DNA of 64,000 nt from Copromyces sp. CBS 386.78 (lineage: Eukaryota > Ascomycota > Sordariomycetes > Sordariales > Sordariaceae). Of this stretch, positions 23,638-34,720 are shown one piece after another. The notes beneath the pieces are model-generated. The model searched no databases. It was not told the DNA's origin and saw only the letters and a list, made by a program, of their open reading frames with translations. The DNA lies in NCBI GenBank assembly GCA_030685235.1, contig MU839120.1, forward strand, positions 1 through 64,000. The letters are read 5' to 3'. The first letter of the stretch is position 1. Every line of letters starts with the position of its first letter. The position numbers and the translations under genes are program-made.

Positions 23638-25755
23638 ATGCGCGCCCTTTTCGCTGCCACATCTTTCCGGCGAATATTTACACGCTTGATCAGGCCAACC
23701 CACCAAATCCGCACAATGGCTTCCGCAGCCAAGGACATTACGGCGCCACCCGTCGAGAAGCAGGTCATTGTCCACGAGGGCAAGCGCTACGTCACAGTAA
23801 AAGAAGGCCTCGCCCACATTCTCGTACCAGAACCGTCCGAAGAAGACAAGGAGAACCTAAGACCCGATCAGGCTGTCCGACAGGTCTTCTACAACCCCAT
23901 CCAGCAGTACAACAGAGACTTGACCGTCCTTGCCATCAAGGCCTACGGCAAGGAAGCAGTCCAGCAGAAGCAAGCCAGCCACTCCAAGCTTGAGAAGATT
24001 ATCGACAAGAAGAGGAAGCGAGAGGCTCAGAAGAAGGAACAGCAACCGAACAAGGCCCAAAAGGGAGCCGACGGCGAGAAGGCCACCACCGAACCCGCGA
24101 CCGATGCTACATCTGCCGAAACAGTGCAACAAGAGGCCAAGGATGCCGCAGAACAAGAGACCGACGTTCCTGTTGACAAGGGCGACGAACAGGCTACGAA
24201 CGGAGAAGCCAAGAAGGGAAAGCAGCCACCATTTACCGTTCTCGATGCGCTATCGGCCAGTGGCCTTCGTGCCCTGAGGTATGCCCACGAAATCCCGTTC
24301 CTCACTTCAGTAACGGCGAACGATCTCCTCGCGACCGCTGTCGATTCCATCAAACTCAACGTCAAGCACAACCGCCTCCAAGACAAGGTCAACGTTTGCC
24401 ACGACGATGCCTTGGCCCACATGTACACCCTGATTGCGAAGGAGCTTCGTGCCAAGGATCCCAAGGGCAAGCCCACCCCGAGCGAAAAGTACGACGTGGT
24501 CGATCTCGATCCCTACGGCACCGCAGCGCCCTTCTTGGATGCTGCCGTTCAGTCTGTCCGCGATGACGGTGGTTTACTCTGCGTTACTTGCACTGATTCC
24601 GGCGTGTGGGCCTCCAACGGATACCCCGAGAAGTGCTACTCCTTGTATGGCGGTGTCCCTGTCAAGGCATGGTTCTCTCACGAAGTCGGCATTAGACTTG
24701 TTCTCTACTCTATCCAAACGGCCGCTGCGAAATACGGTCTCACCATCGAGCCACTTCTCTCCTTGTCCATCGATTTCTACATTCGAGTCTTTGTCCGCGT
24801 CAAGAAGTCTCCTGCTGCTGTCAAGTTTCAGGGTGGCAAGAACATGATGGTGTACAACTGCGATAGCGGCTGCGGAGCCTGGTCAACACAGATGCTGATG
24901 AGGAATAAGCCCTCGCCGAACAAGAAGGGCTCCGGCGTCTTCTACAAGCACACGTTTGCTCAAGGACCTTTGGTTGATAAGGGCTGTGAGCACTGCGGTT
25001 CCACAATGCACATGGCTGGTCCGATGTACGGTGGCCGCATCCACTCATCCGATTTCATCAAGCGCGTCCTCAGCGAACTCGATGAGGCGCCTACCGATGT
25101 GTACGGAACGACGCCGAGGATAAGGGGTATGCTGCAGACGGCACTTGAGGAGATCTTGTTGACCCCCGATGAACAAGAGGCCGAGAAGGCCAAGGAGGAG
25201 GCAATCAAGGCCGGCAAGAAGCCCGATCCCGCGTTCAAGGAGGCCGAGCTCGCGGCTATTGACCCCTACCCATTCTACTTCCACCCCGCTACCATCTCGG
25301 GCATTCTCAAATGCTCCTGCCCACCAGAGGCGCCCCTTAAGGGCGCCCTGCGCGGTCTCGGCTACCGGGTTACGAGGAGTCATTGCAAACCGGGTAGCAT
25401 CAAGACCGATGCACCATGGTCGATCATTTGGCATGTGTTCAGAGAGTGGATTCGCCAGAAGGCACCCGTCAAGGAGGATAATATCAAGCCTGGTACGCCT
25501 GGATACAGGCTGCTGCGCCTCGGCGAGAAGAAGAAGAAGCAGCAGGGGGAGCAAACAGAGGATGCCGAGGCTCGCAAGGAGCAGCAGAGCGAACAAGCCG
25601 AGGGAGAGAAGATGCCCGAGGTTGTGTTCGATGAACAGCTTGGGCGGGATGACAAGACGGTCAAGTTGGTCAGGTATCAGGCAAACCCAAGAGAAAACTG
25701 GGGTCCGCTCAACAGGGCAGTAGGCAAAGTTCCTTCCCACCACCGGAAGGATTGA
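23638..25755 (+). CDS. trm1: tRNA (guanine-26 N2)-dimethyltransferase Trm1
   Basis: A single exon of 705 codons. Trm1 uses S-adenosylmethionine to make N2,N2-dimethylguanosine at position 26 of nuclear- and mitochondrial-encoded tRNAs. Visible features are the SAM-binding motif (LDALSASGLRALRYA, about residues 201-215), the catalytic DLDPYG motif at about 285-290, CVTCTDSGVW, and a Cys-rich zinc-binding region (CDSGCGAW and, about 50 residues later, CEHCGS). A Lys/Glu-rich insert lies at about 117-190 and another near the C-terminus, so the protein is longer than yeast Trm1. The first 26 residues are Arg-rich without acidic residues (MRALFAATSFRRIFTRLIR), typical of a mitochondrial presequence. 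A second Met (23716, MASAAKDI) would make a form lacking it, as known for yeast TRM1. Confidence 0.96.
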   Translation: MRALFAATSFRRIFTRLIRPTHQIRTMASAAKDITAPPVEKQVIVHEGKRYVTVKEGLAHILVPEPSEEDKENLRPDQAVRQVFYNPIQQYNRDLTVLAIKAYGKEAVQQKQASHSKLEKIIDKKRKREAQKKEQQPNKAQKGADGEKATTEPATDATSAETVQQEAKDAAEQETDVPVDKGDEQATNGEAKKGKQPPFTVLDALSASGLRALRYAHEIPFLTSVTANDLLATAVDSIKLNVKHNRLQDKVNVCHDDALAHMYTLIAKELRAKDPKGKPTPSEKYDVVDLDPYGTAAPFLDAAVQSVRDDGGLLCVTCTDSGVWASNGYPEKCYSLYGGVPVKAWFSHEVGIRLVLYSIQTAAAKYGLTIEPLLSLSIDFYIRVFVRVKKSPAAVKFQGGKNMMVYNCDSGCGAWSTQMLMRNKPSPNKKGSGVFYKHTFAQGPLVDKGCEHCGSTMHMAGPMYGGRIHSSDFIKRVLSELDEAPTDVYGTTPRIRGMLQTALEEILLTPDEQEAEKAKEEAIKAGKKPDPAFKEAELAAIDPYPFYFHPATISGILKCSCPPEAPLKGALRGLGYRVTRSHCKPGSIKTDAPWSIIWHVFREWIRQKAPVKEDNIKPGTPGYRLLRLGEKKKKQQGEQTEDAEARKEQQSEQAEGEKMPEVVFDEQLGRDDKTVKLVRYQANPRENWGPLNRAVGKVPSHHRKD

Positions 25756-26421
25756 TAAGCTCGAGGTATGAGCTTTCAGACTTTTAAGTTTTGACATCCG
25801 GAGCGCGCTCGCTTTCCCAGATTGGTGCGAGAAGGATGCTCGAGTCCGAGGCACAGCGATCCGACAGCCAGTAAGATGTCTGGTCCCGTAGGCAGCAATC
25901 GATTAATGAAGGAATCTTGACAGTAATCCAAAATCCGAGCCTAGGCTTAAAATCCAGGCACCTGTGTTGTGCGGCTAACTTGGATCACCGCGCCGGAATT
26001 TGGGTCGTCGGGGTATGCTTGGTGCCGAGTGGGTGACCCACTCCGCAAGTCACCACCCGTTTTGGGCCCGCGCCGTCCTGCCCGCCGATGGCATAAGCCG
26101 GGGGCTGGTAATAACGCAATTCGGCGGCTGGGTTTGTACATCCAAGGCAATGAGTAATTTCCATAAGTTAGATTTGGTGTAACTATACTATACCTAGGTG
26201 CTTGGTAGCGAGCAATGAATGCACATGTCTATTGTATGTGTATCTTCCGGGGTTTGTCAAGGCGGCTGCTGTGATCTCAACCTGCACACCTGGAGCTATC
26301 ATGGTCATTGACACCGCAACAGGAAGAGCAAGGGAATCCACTTTTGACGACGAATGCTTAGTGAAACTTGATATTTCGTTTTCTGCTTTGTTTCTTCGTT
26401 TTTTTCTCTTTTTTGGTCGAA
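25756..26421. promoter_or_regulatory. Intergenic region and T-rich leader of the lipid kinase gene
   Basis: About 0.67 kb between the tandem genes. The last 60 bases before the chosen ATG are strongly pyrimidine-rich (runs of T), typical of a fungal 5' UTR and promoter. No gene is seen. Confidence 0.4.
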
Positions 26422-28560
26422 ATGCCGTTCTGGCTCAAAAACATTGTCTCACTCGGTCGTCGACGAAAGGGATCCACCACTGCCAGAAACAACAGTCAGA
26501 GCGATCCCAAATCCACTTCTCACTTGAAAGTGTCCTCTTCAGACGGACACGAATCAACGCCCGAAAGTCACTCCGATGGGATAGTGGATGAAAGAAGGAA
26601 AAGACAGCCGCAGGAAAGTTTACCCCGCAACACCACCACAGATAGCGAGGAACAACCCCGCGATAGCGTCAACATGCCCGCCGCCGCCACCACCGACGAC
26701 AAGGCGTCCTCAGCCTCCACATCAACGCCAGCACCAGACCACATACACCTCAACCAAAGAACCGGAGACCTCACCCGAACATCCGCCCACAATGGAGTCG
26801 GCGACATCGAAAACTCAGCAACCCCCTTGAACCCCAACCAAATCATCTTCATCCTCAAAAGCGATGATACCACCGGTGGTTATCGCATTTACTCACTCCT
26901 CGAAGAGGAGCCATCGCCTACCACCGTCGACGACGACGGAGACGGTGACAAGGCCAAGGTCATCAATGGGAAAGCCGACGATGATGACGACAAGTCAACG
27001 AAGCCATCGCCGTTCAAACTCTCCGTCACGGATGCGCGCAACTTGCCAGAGGAATTGAAGCGAGAGTTCCTAGTTGAGAAGGAAAAGGCGCCCGAGCATT
27101 TGGCGGGGGCTGACGAGTTGCATGTCATTGTCTCGACACGGTCGGGGTTAGGGATGGCGGCGGGGTTTTATGAGGGGGTTCTGAAGAGGTTGTTAGAGGA
27201 GGGGTGCGGGTTTGTGGCGGGGGTTGGTGATGATGTGGTTGATGGGCATGGGGGCCATGATGGTGATAAGGGGCAGGAGAGAAGAGGTGGAGTCGACAAG
27301 AAAGAAGGCGGAAGGAAGTATCAAATCACCGTGACCAAGAGTGCGGATACGGTTAAGGATTTTGCAAGGGGGTTGGTGTCTTCATCATCTTGTTCTTCTT
27401 CTGAAGGGAAACAGCAACCAAGCAGGACCATCATCCTCCTGTCCGGTGACGGCGGGATTATTGACCTCCTCAACGGTCTCGATCATTCCGGTCATGGTCA
27501 CCACACTTCCAGTCAGCAGCAGTCCGAAGCTTCACCGTCACCAACACCAACCCTCGCCATCCTCCCCCTAGGCACCGGTAACGCCCTCTTCCACTCCCTC
27601 CACAAGCCACTTTACACACCAGATGCCAGTGGTCCATCACCACTAGTCCTCGGCCTCCGCACCCTCTTCAAGCGAGGCGTCTCAGCACCTCTCCCGACTT
27701 TCCGAGCCGAGTTCTCACCGGGGGCTAGGTTGATATCTGGTCAGCCGGAAGTGCTTTCCGACGACGAGGATGAGGGACCCAAGGCTAACCTCTTATTCGA
27801 TGTCACCACCACCACCAACTCTGCTGCTGAAACTGCTAATGGAAAGGAAGAAGAGAAGAAGGCGAGACCAAGACCAGAAATAACCCACCTCCTAGGCGCC
27901 ATCGTCTTCTCCTATGGCTTCCACGCCTCCTTGGTCTACGAGTCCGACACGCCTGCCTATCGCGTGCACGGGGATAAGCGGTTTGGCATGGCGGCTGGGG
28001 AGTTACTGAAGGTGTCGCATCTGTATGATGCTTCTTTGTCTATCCGCGGCACTTCCTCACCGGCAGCAGAGACCTGGAAAGAGTTGCCCCGCCATACCCA
28101 CTCAACGTACATCCTGGCCACCCTCGTCTCCAACCTCGAAAAAACATTTTGTATCTCTCCTGCTTCGAGACCGTTGGATGGACAGTTGCGGTTGGTACAC
28201 TTCGGCTTCCCCTCCCCATCTTCCTCTTCCCAAGCCGAAGCCACTCCTCCCTGTTCTTCCTCTGAGGAGAGGGGCAAAACAACCATGGATATCATGATGG
28301 CTGCGTATCGCGATGGTGAGCACGTCAAGGATCCCGAGGAAAAGTTCAAGGGCGCGGTAGGTTACGAACAAGTGGAGGAGATCAAGGTCTCAATTGACGA
28401 GACGGATGAACGGTGGAGAAAGGTTTGTGTGGATGGGACTATTGTGGAGGTTGAGAAGGGGGGATGGGTTTCTGTCAGACGAGAGGACGGGGACGGGAGT
28501 GGGAAGAAGGAGAGGTTGAGGGTTTTGGTTGATGAGGGGGTCGTGCTTGGGAGGGGGTGA
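26422..28560 (+). CDS. Lipid kinase of the sphingosine/diacylglycerol kinase superfamily
   Basis: An intron-free gene of 712 codons from the ATG at 26422 (MPFWLKNIVSLGRRRK). An in-frame ATG 18 codons upstream lies in a T-rich leader and would add an unlikely Phe-rich stretch. The first 130 residues are polar and low-complexity. The catalytic domain opens with ELHVIVSTRSGLG at about residue 232. It then has the nucleotide-binding SGDGGIIDLLNGL motif (about 341-353; sphingosine kinases have SGDG.(L/H)EV.NGL) and LPLGTGNAL (about 381-389). A C-terminal half follows with GAIVFSYGFHASLVYES and VCVDGTIVEVE, as in the C-terminal fold of this superfamily. It probably phosphorylates a long-chain base or diacylglycerol; the exact substrate cannot be read from sequence. 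Acidic and Gly-rich inserts make it longer than the minimal domain. Confidence 0.85.
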   Translation: MPFWLKNIVSLGRRRKGSTTARNNSQSDPKSTSHLKVSSSDGHESTPESHSDGIVDERRKRQPQESLPRNTTTDSEEQPRDSVNMPAAATTDDKASSASTSTPAPDHIHLNQRTGDLTRTSAHNGVGDIENSATPLNPNQIIFILKSDDTTGGYRIYSLLEEEPSPTTVDDDGDGDKAKVINGKADDDDDKSTKPSPFKLSVTDARNLPEELKREFLVEKEKAPEHLAGADELHVIVSTRSGLGMAAGFYEGVLKRLLEEGCGFVAGVGDDVVDGHGGHDGDKGQERRGGVDKKEGGRKYQITVTKSADTVKDFARGLVSSSSCSSSEGKQQPSRTIILLSGDGGIIDLLNGLDHSGHGHHTSSQQQSEASPSPTPTLAILPLGTGNALFHSLHKPLYTPDASGPSPLVLGLRTLFKRGVSAPLPTFRAEFSPGARLISGQPEVLSDDEDEGPKANLLFDVTTTTNSAAETANGKEEEKKARPRPEITHLLGAIVFSYGFHASLVYESDTPAYRVHGDKRFGMAAGELLKVSHLYDASLSIRGTSSPAAETWKELPRHTHSTYILATLVSNLEKTFCISPASRPLDGQLRLVHFGFPSPSSSSQAEATPPCSSSEERGKTTMDIMMAAYRDGEHVKDPEEKFKGAVGYEQVEEIKVSIDETDERWRKVCVDGTIVEVEKGGWVSVRREDGDGSGKKERLRVLVDEGVVLGRG

Positions 28561-28834
28561 GTGGTTGGTAGTTAGGTTTGGGGGATCTGGATATACAGGA
28601 CATAGAGTCTACAGCAACAGCAAAGCATGTCAACCATCTTGTTGGTCCATATAAAGCAAGCCTACCCGTAAAAGCAATTAAACGGAAATTCATGTGCACG
28701 AACAGCAAGAGAGTCATCATTAAGAAAGATCAACGGAAACCCGCTTTGCTCATCCACAAGCAGGGCTATCTATATGCATAAACTTCTGCAAAAGCCTCGT
28801 ATCATCATCACACATTTTCCTCCTCTCCTTCCAT

Positions 28835-31800
28835 CTAATCACTATCCTCCATATCAAAAGCATCATCGGCCCCCTTCTTACCACCCTTCTTCACCTTGCT
28901 GCTCACACCAATATCCCCAAACGAATCGTCATCATCTTCACTTACGCTGTCAATGACGATCGGTTTCCTGGCCGCAGCCGCGCGACCAGGCCTGCTGCGA
29001 GCCGGAGCCGGCGCCGGATCCTTCATGACGACATCATCGCCATCAAGATCATCCTCGTCGTCACTAGTCAGCTTCTTCGCCTTCTGGTTCTTCTTGGCAT
29101 ACGCCTTAGCAGCCGGTGAAAGATGGACCAGTGTCTTCAGCTTGGGCGGAACGGCAGAGGCCGTCTCACCCTTCTTGGCGGTAACCTTGGGCTTGGGCTT
29201 GGGGGCAGCAGCTTCGTCGTCGGTGGCCTTGGTCTTGGTGGCGGCAGGACGACCACGCTTCTTGGCGGCTACGGGGGCGGGGTTGACCTTATTGCCGATG
29301 GCATCGTCATCGGAACCCTCTTCGACTTCACCAGTCTTGGACTGCTTCCGCGGGGACGACATGGCAAGAGCCTCGTAGTTGGTGTCATCCTGGCTATCGT
29401 TGTCGAGAAAAGCCTTGGTGTGCAATGCCCTGCTCTTCACCTTGGGCAGGCCGATACCGCTGCTCTCGCCTTCGCGGCGATTCATGGAGAAGAGGCTCAG
29501 CCTAGGACCCTCGCTCGTCGCGGCAGGGGCTCCTATGCCCTTGACCAGGGAGCCGACGTCGAGAAGCATGTCATCGTCATCAGAAGCTTCACTTTCGGAA
29601 TCTTCCTCGTCTACTTGGAAGAGCGACTTGGCCTTAGCGGCCGCCGCGCGCTTCCTGGGGTTGGTCGGTGCAGGCTTCTCGGCTTCGCTCATAATCATGT
29701 CGTCAGCGTCGCTCTCAAGATCATCAAGAACAGGTGATTTATTGGGAGCAGCAGCGCGCTTAGTGGCAGGCTTAGCAGCGGGCGCAGGCTCCTCTGCTTC
29801 GCTGACCATCATGTCCTCGTCAGAGTCATCAAGAACAATCGGCTTCTTGGCAGCAGCCTTCTTGGCGTCCGGCTTGGGGGTAGGCGGGATCGGGTCTTCA
29901 GGGGCGTCCTGGAACTCGACATCCGAATCTTCATCGTCGAGAGGGGCCGGCTTCTTGGTAGCGGCAGCTCGCTTCGTGGTGGGCTTCGGAATAACCTCTT
30001 CCTCAGACTCGTCGTCAATGAAGTCATCCAATTCGGATTCAGAATCCTCATCAAGAACGATAGGCTTCTTGGCTGCTGCTGCACGCCCCGCAGGCTTCGC
30101 TGCAGGTTTCTCAGATCGTGCCACCGACGCAACCGAAGCCGCAGTCGAAGCCGAAGCCGACGCGGATGTTTTCTCGGAAGCAGTGGTAGCCTTTGCAATG
30201 TCCAAAAAGTCATCGTCCGATTCGTCGTCACTGAGCGCATACTTCTTGGGCCTTGCCACGGTGGTACGCTTAGCGCGCACGCTGGCGATGGTAGATACGG
30301 GCTCCGACTCTTCATCCTTCTTCTTGGCTGCAGCCGGGGCCTTCTTGTTGAGCAAATCGAAGTCATCGTCCGAGAGGTCAAAAGCTCCGTCGGTGAAAGG
30401 GCTCGACTTAGGCTTGGGCTTCGCCAGGCCCGAGAACTTCTCCAGGAAACGCTGCTGAGTCTTGACCGTCTCAGCCTTAGGAGCCGCCTTAGCCCTGGGC
30501 TTCTTGGCACCCGGGTCGAAGTCCTCGTCATCCTTGGCAGCCCTAGGCTTCTTGAGTCTGGAGACAGCACCGCCCTTGTACGAGACACGGCGTCCCTTCT
30601 GCCTAATCTCTTTCCGGACTTCATCTTCCAGCCTGAGCTGTTCTTCCCACTCGGCGGTGAAGGCATCAAGATCTCTGCACCACAGATCCTTTTCGCTGAG
30701 CGCATCGAGCTCATCGTACTCAGCCTTCTTGGCGGCGATCTGCTGCTTGAGCTTGTCGAGGCGCTCAAAGGTCAACGACCAGATGGGCATCTATCATCGC
30801 GTTAGTCTTATCTGTAACACAAAACTGTAGGCACGACATTACATACCGAAAGCAGATAGTCATAATCACGGGCTCCGCCAACGGCATCCTCCTCGTCCTC
30901 GTTCTCCGCAGCACCGAGCTCCTCATCAGGAGACTTGACATTCCTGCCATCCGATTTCGGGGGGAAGGCCTCGTACTTGCGTTCGCGAAGTTCCTGGACA
31001 AGGACCGACTTCTTCTTCTTGGAAACGATGAGCTTGTTCTCGATGATTTCCGAAATGAACCGGTACTGGTTCTGCAACTTGCGGTAGTCCGCATGGTAGA
31101 CCTTGAGCCAGTGCTTCTTGCGCTCACCGTAAAGGTTCAGCCGGTAGTGGTAGTATTCCTCCATGATTTCTTGTGGGTTCTCATACTTGTGGATTTTACC
31201 ACGGGTGTCGAAGGCCACTAGATTGGTCGTGGCAACTGTCTTGGTAAGCTTGAACTTCTCAACAAGACCGTCCCTAAGAGCCGAGGACATCTGCTTCTCC
31301 TCAAGGGCGATGATGAAGTGGACAGTCTGGTGGTCGTTGTACTCTTTGTAGTCCTTGATCCAAGAAGGGCCCTTATCGCCACGGATAATCTCTTCCAGCT
31401 TGGACTTGAAATCATCGGTCCACATGCGGATGGGCAACTCCGTAACATCAACCTCATTGGGGTTCTGAGGGTTGACCTCCACGATACCGTTAAACTTGAA
31501 CCTGTTGGGTCCGTCAGACTCGGGAGTGCCCTTCCAACCACGGAACCATGGAGTCATGGGTTCGAAAGGCTTCTCCTCCCCGTCGCCAGATGAGTCTCTG
31601 CCCATGCGACGCTTCAAGTTCTCGACGACGTCAAGAGGATGATAGTTGGGAATGGAAGTGCTCCAACCGGTACCGATACCATCTGCACCGTTAACTAAAA
31701 CCATTGGGAGAATAGGAGCGTAGACCTTGGGCTCAATCAGTTTGCCATCGTCGAACTGGAATTCCAGATTGGGCTCATCAAGTGGGTGGAAGATCTTTCG

Positions 31801-34720
31801 CGCCAAGGGAGACAGTCTGGTGTGGATGTAACGAGCGCTGGCAGCATCGGAACCGCCGGAAAGACGCGAACCGAAGTTACCGCTAGGCTCGAGACAGTTG
31901 ATGTTGTTTGAACCGACGAAGTTCTGCGCCAGACCAACGATGGTTTGCTGCAGAGACTGTTCACCGTGGTGATAGGCTGCCTCCTTGGATACATAACCGG
32001 CCAGTTCAACAACCTTTTGATCATGAATGAGGTTCTGCTTGAAACAACCGAACAGAACCTTGCGTTGACCGGGCTTCAGACCATCCACCATGGATGGGAT
32101 CGATCGAATGTTGTCCGCCATACTGAAAAGAATGAGTTCGCGATTAACGAAATCAGTGTAGGAGATTTTCTCGGTCGAATGATCGAGGTAGGTGCCCGGC
32201 TCGCACTTGGCAAGCCACTCTTTACGAGCGTCGGCTTTCTTTTTGGAGAAAGCCAGCTCGAACATTTCGGATTCCTCTCTGGTCATGACATCGAACTCCT
32301 TGAGATGCTTGGTCAAGTTGGTGAAGTAGATCTGGGCATCGTCTGTTGTCGAACTACCCAATCCCTTGAGATACTTGTACTTCCATCTGCGCAACTCGTT
32401 CTTGTGTGATTCCTTCCATTCCTCGTACTGGGGCAAGGTGAAAAAGCCTTGCAGCTTTTGAGGCTTCCTCGGGTTGGGACCCTGCCACACCTTGACAACG
32501 GGTGTGATGAATTCCTGGAAGAAGTTGGGAATGCGCAGAAGGGATGGGAACTGGCATTCAAAGAAGTTGATAAGAAGACCCTTGATATGACTGCCGTCAA
32601 GATCCTGATCAGCCATGATCATCAGATGGCCGTATCGCAAATCCTTTGTGTCGGTGTAAACCTTTCCGTGCTTGAGACCAAGGAATTTCTTGATGTTCTC
32701 GACTTCCTTGTTCTTCAAGATTTGATCAGCGCTGGCGTCACGGACGTTCAGCATCTTACCACGCAAGGGGAAGACACCGATACGGTTAGGATCCAAGATA
32801 GCACGACCAGCGACAGCAAGACCTCTGGCGGAATCACCCTCGGTTAGAATAAGGGTACACTCTTGCGAATATTTTCCACCGGCATAGTTAGCCTCAATCA
32901 GCTTGTCGTTGCTGATACGCTTTCGCTTGCTACCATCGTTCTTGGCCAAGTCCTTGTCTCTCTTCTTGTCGGCAAAGCTCAACAAGTTGTCAATGGCCTC
33001 CGACTGTCGGACTTTCTTGAGGAACTGGTCACCAAGCTGGCACTTGCTGCCGAACTTGGCGGGCTTGGTCGTCAACTGCTCCTTTGTCTGCGAGCTGAAG
33101 GCCGGGTTGTCGATCAGGCAGTTGATGAAGATGAAGAACTGGTTCTTGACGTTTGCCGTCTTGAGGCCGTGTCCCTTACCCTTCTTCTTCTGAAGCTCCT
33201 TCATGAGAACCTCGATGATCTGATCGGCAATGTAGTTGACGTGGGAGCCGCCAGAGGTAGTGGCAATATTGTTGACGAACGAGACTTGCTGGAACGAGCC
33301 ATCCGAAACAGTGAAACCAACTTCCCAGAGTTTACCCTCTGACCTTTGCTGCTCGAAGATGACTGTGGCAGGAGTGACATCTTCGCCGTCAGCTACCTCA
33401 TCACGCTCCTTGGCAATGGCCTTGGCGTATAGTCCGCAGTATGTCTTGAAGTTTAGCTTGAGGTGTTCGCCGTTCAGCCAAACCTTGATACCACTGACGG
33501 TACCTGCCATATCGTAGACACGGCGATAAAGCAAAGCTTCAAGGTCGTCATCGATACCGTCGGCCATGCCGAACTTGCTGAAGTCGGGGCGGAACGTGAT
33601 ACGCACAAAGTCAGCGGCCTTGTTGGAGGTGATCTTGGGTGTTGACATCTTGCTCATGTTGTCTGTCCATGTCTGCTTGTATCTCTTGCCATTGACGGAA
33701 TCCTGGCACTCGAGGGTGAACTCTCGGCTGAAGATATTTGTGAGCTTGGCACCGTAACCGTTACGACCGCCGACCGTCTTCTTTTCGTTATCATCGAAGT
33801 TGGAACCAGCCAAGAGATGACCGAAGATAAGCTCGGGGACGTAGCACTTTTCGGTGCCGTGAATCTCCACGGGAATGCCCTTGCCGTTATTCTCGACCGA
33901 GATTTCGCCAGACTCGCGGTTTATCGAGACCTTGAGGAAGGTCATGGAGCTATCTCTCTGGCTGTTATCGGCGGCGTTGACGAGAATCTCGTCGAAGATC
34001 TTGTAAAGACCGGGAACGAAGGAGATCTGGCGGTTTTCCATGAGACCGGTGGCCTTGTTGAATACCCACATCTTTTGCTCGGAGCGTTCGACGGAGCCGA
34101 TGTAGGTGTCGGGACGCTTGAGGATATGTTCGAGCTGGGTGAGTTTCTGGTACATTTCGGTGGCCGTCTTTGCAGCGCCCGTCTTTTTGGAGGGGGCGAC
34201 ACTATCGATCTGCATACTATCGTTCTCGATTTCGGCCAGAGGCTTGCCGGCGGCCTTCTTGACCGGCGCCTTCTTCTGCTTTTTGGCATTAGGAGGGGTG
34301 TTGTCGAGAATGCCGTCGTCCTTGTCGCTACCCAGGAAATCATCTTCATCCTCGCTGTCGGGTTTTGGTCGCTTCTTGCCAGCGGCCTTTGCGCCGGTGA
34401 GAGTAGTCTGGGCCAACTTCTTTGCGGCGGGTGCCTTTGGGGCAGCAGTCTTTTTGGCAGCGGGTTTCTTGGCCTTGGGCTTCTATATTACGGAACAAGA
34501 GGGAGAAGGTCAGTATATAGAACGGGAAGAGTTATGGGACATTAGCAGGGTAGGAAAAAGAGCGGAACAAAGCAAGCAACAGCGCGTGAACCGCATTAAA
34601 TCGCATAAACAGCAAGGGGGAGCTCGGTTCCAACCCACAGCAGCAGAAGAGATCATCACGTACCACCTCTGGTGAATAGGCGTCGGACTCCTCGAATGTG
34701 GACTCGACGTCGGAATCCAT
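28835..34720 (-). CDS. top2: DNA topoisomerase II, three exons
   Basis: Exons 34664-34720, 30847-34482 and 28835-30790 join in frame to 1882 codons, with introns of 181 and 56 bp. The second splice falls in the conserved DYDYLLS|MPIWSLT stretch. Exon 1 encodes only MDSDVESTFEESDAYSPEV. Top2 is the essential nuclear type IIA enzyme that passes one duplex through another using ATP. Visible features are the GHKL ATPase (QLEHILKRPDTYIGS; VGGRNGYGAKLTNIFS), the TOPRIM metal site (EGDSA at about 567 and DQDLDGSHIKG), and the active-site Tyr at about residue 904 (ASARYIHTRLS). The roughly 650-residue C-terminal part includes a long Lys/Ala and Asp/Ser-rich tail (repeated RAAAAKKP and DDSDED patches) that is probably a nuclear-localisation and phosphorylation region. 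Its 3' end converges on the lipid kinase gene 274 bp away. Confidence 0.97.

Noticed and set aside
25045..25854. Minus-strand open frame of 269 codons opposite TRM1
   Set aside because: It covers the conserved zinc-finger part of TRM1 in antisense and shows no domain.
29379..30458. Long plus-strand open frames (also 29123-29737, 33817-34545) opposite TOP2
   Set aside because: They are antisense shadows of the acidic Ser/Asp/Ala-rich TOP2 exons; the products are low-complexity and without motifs.
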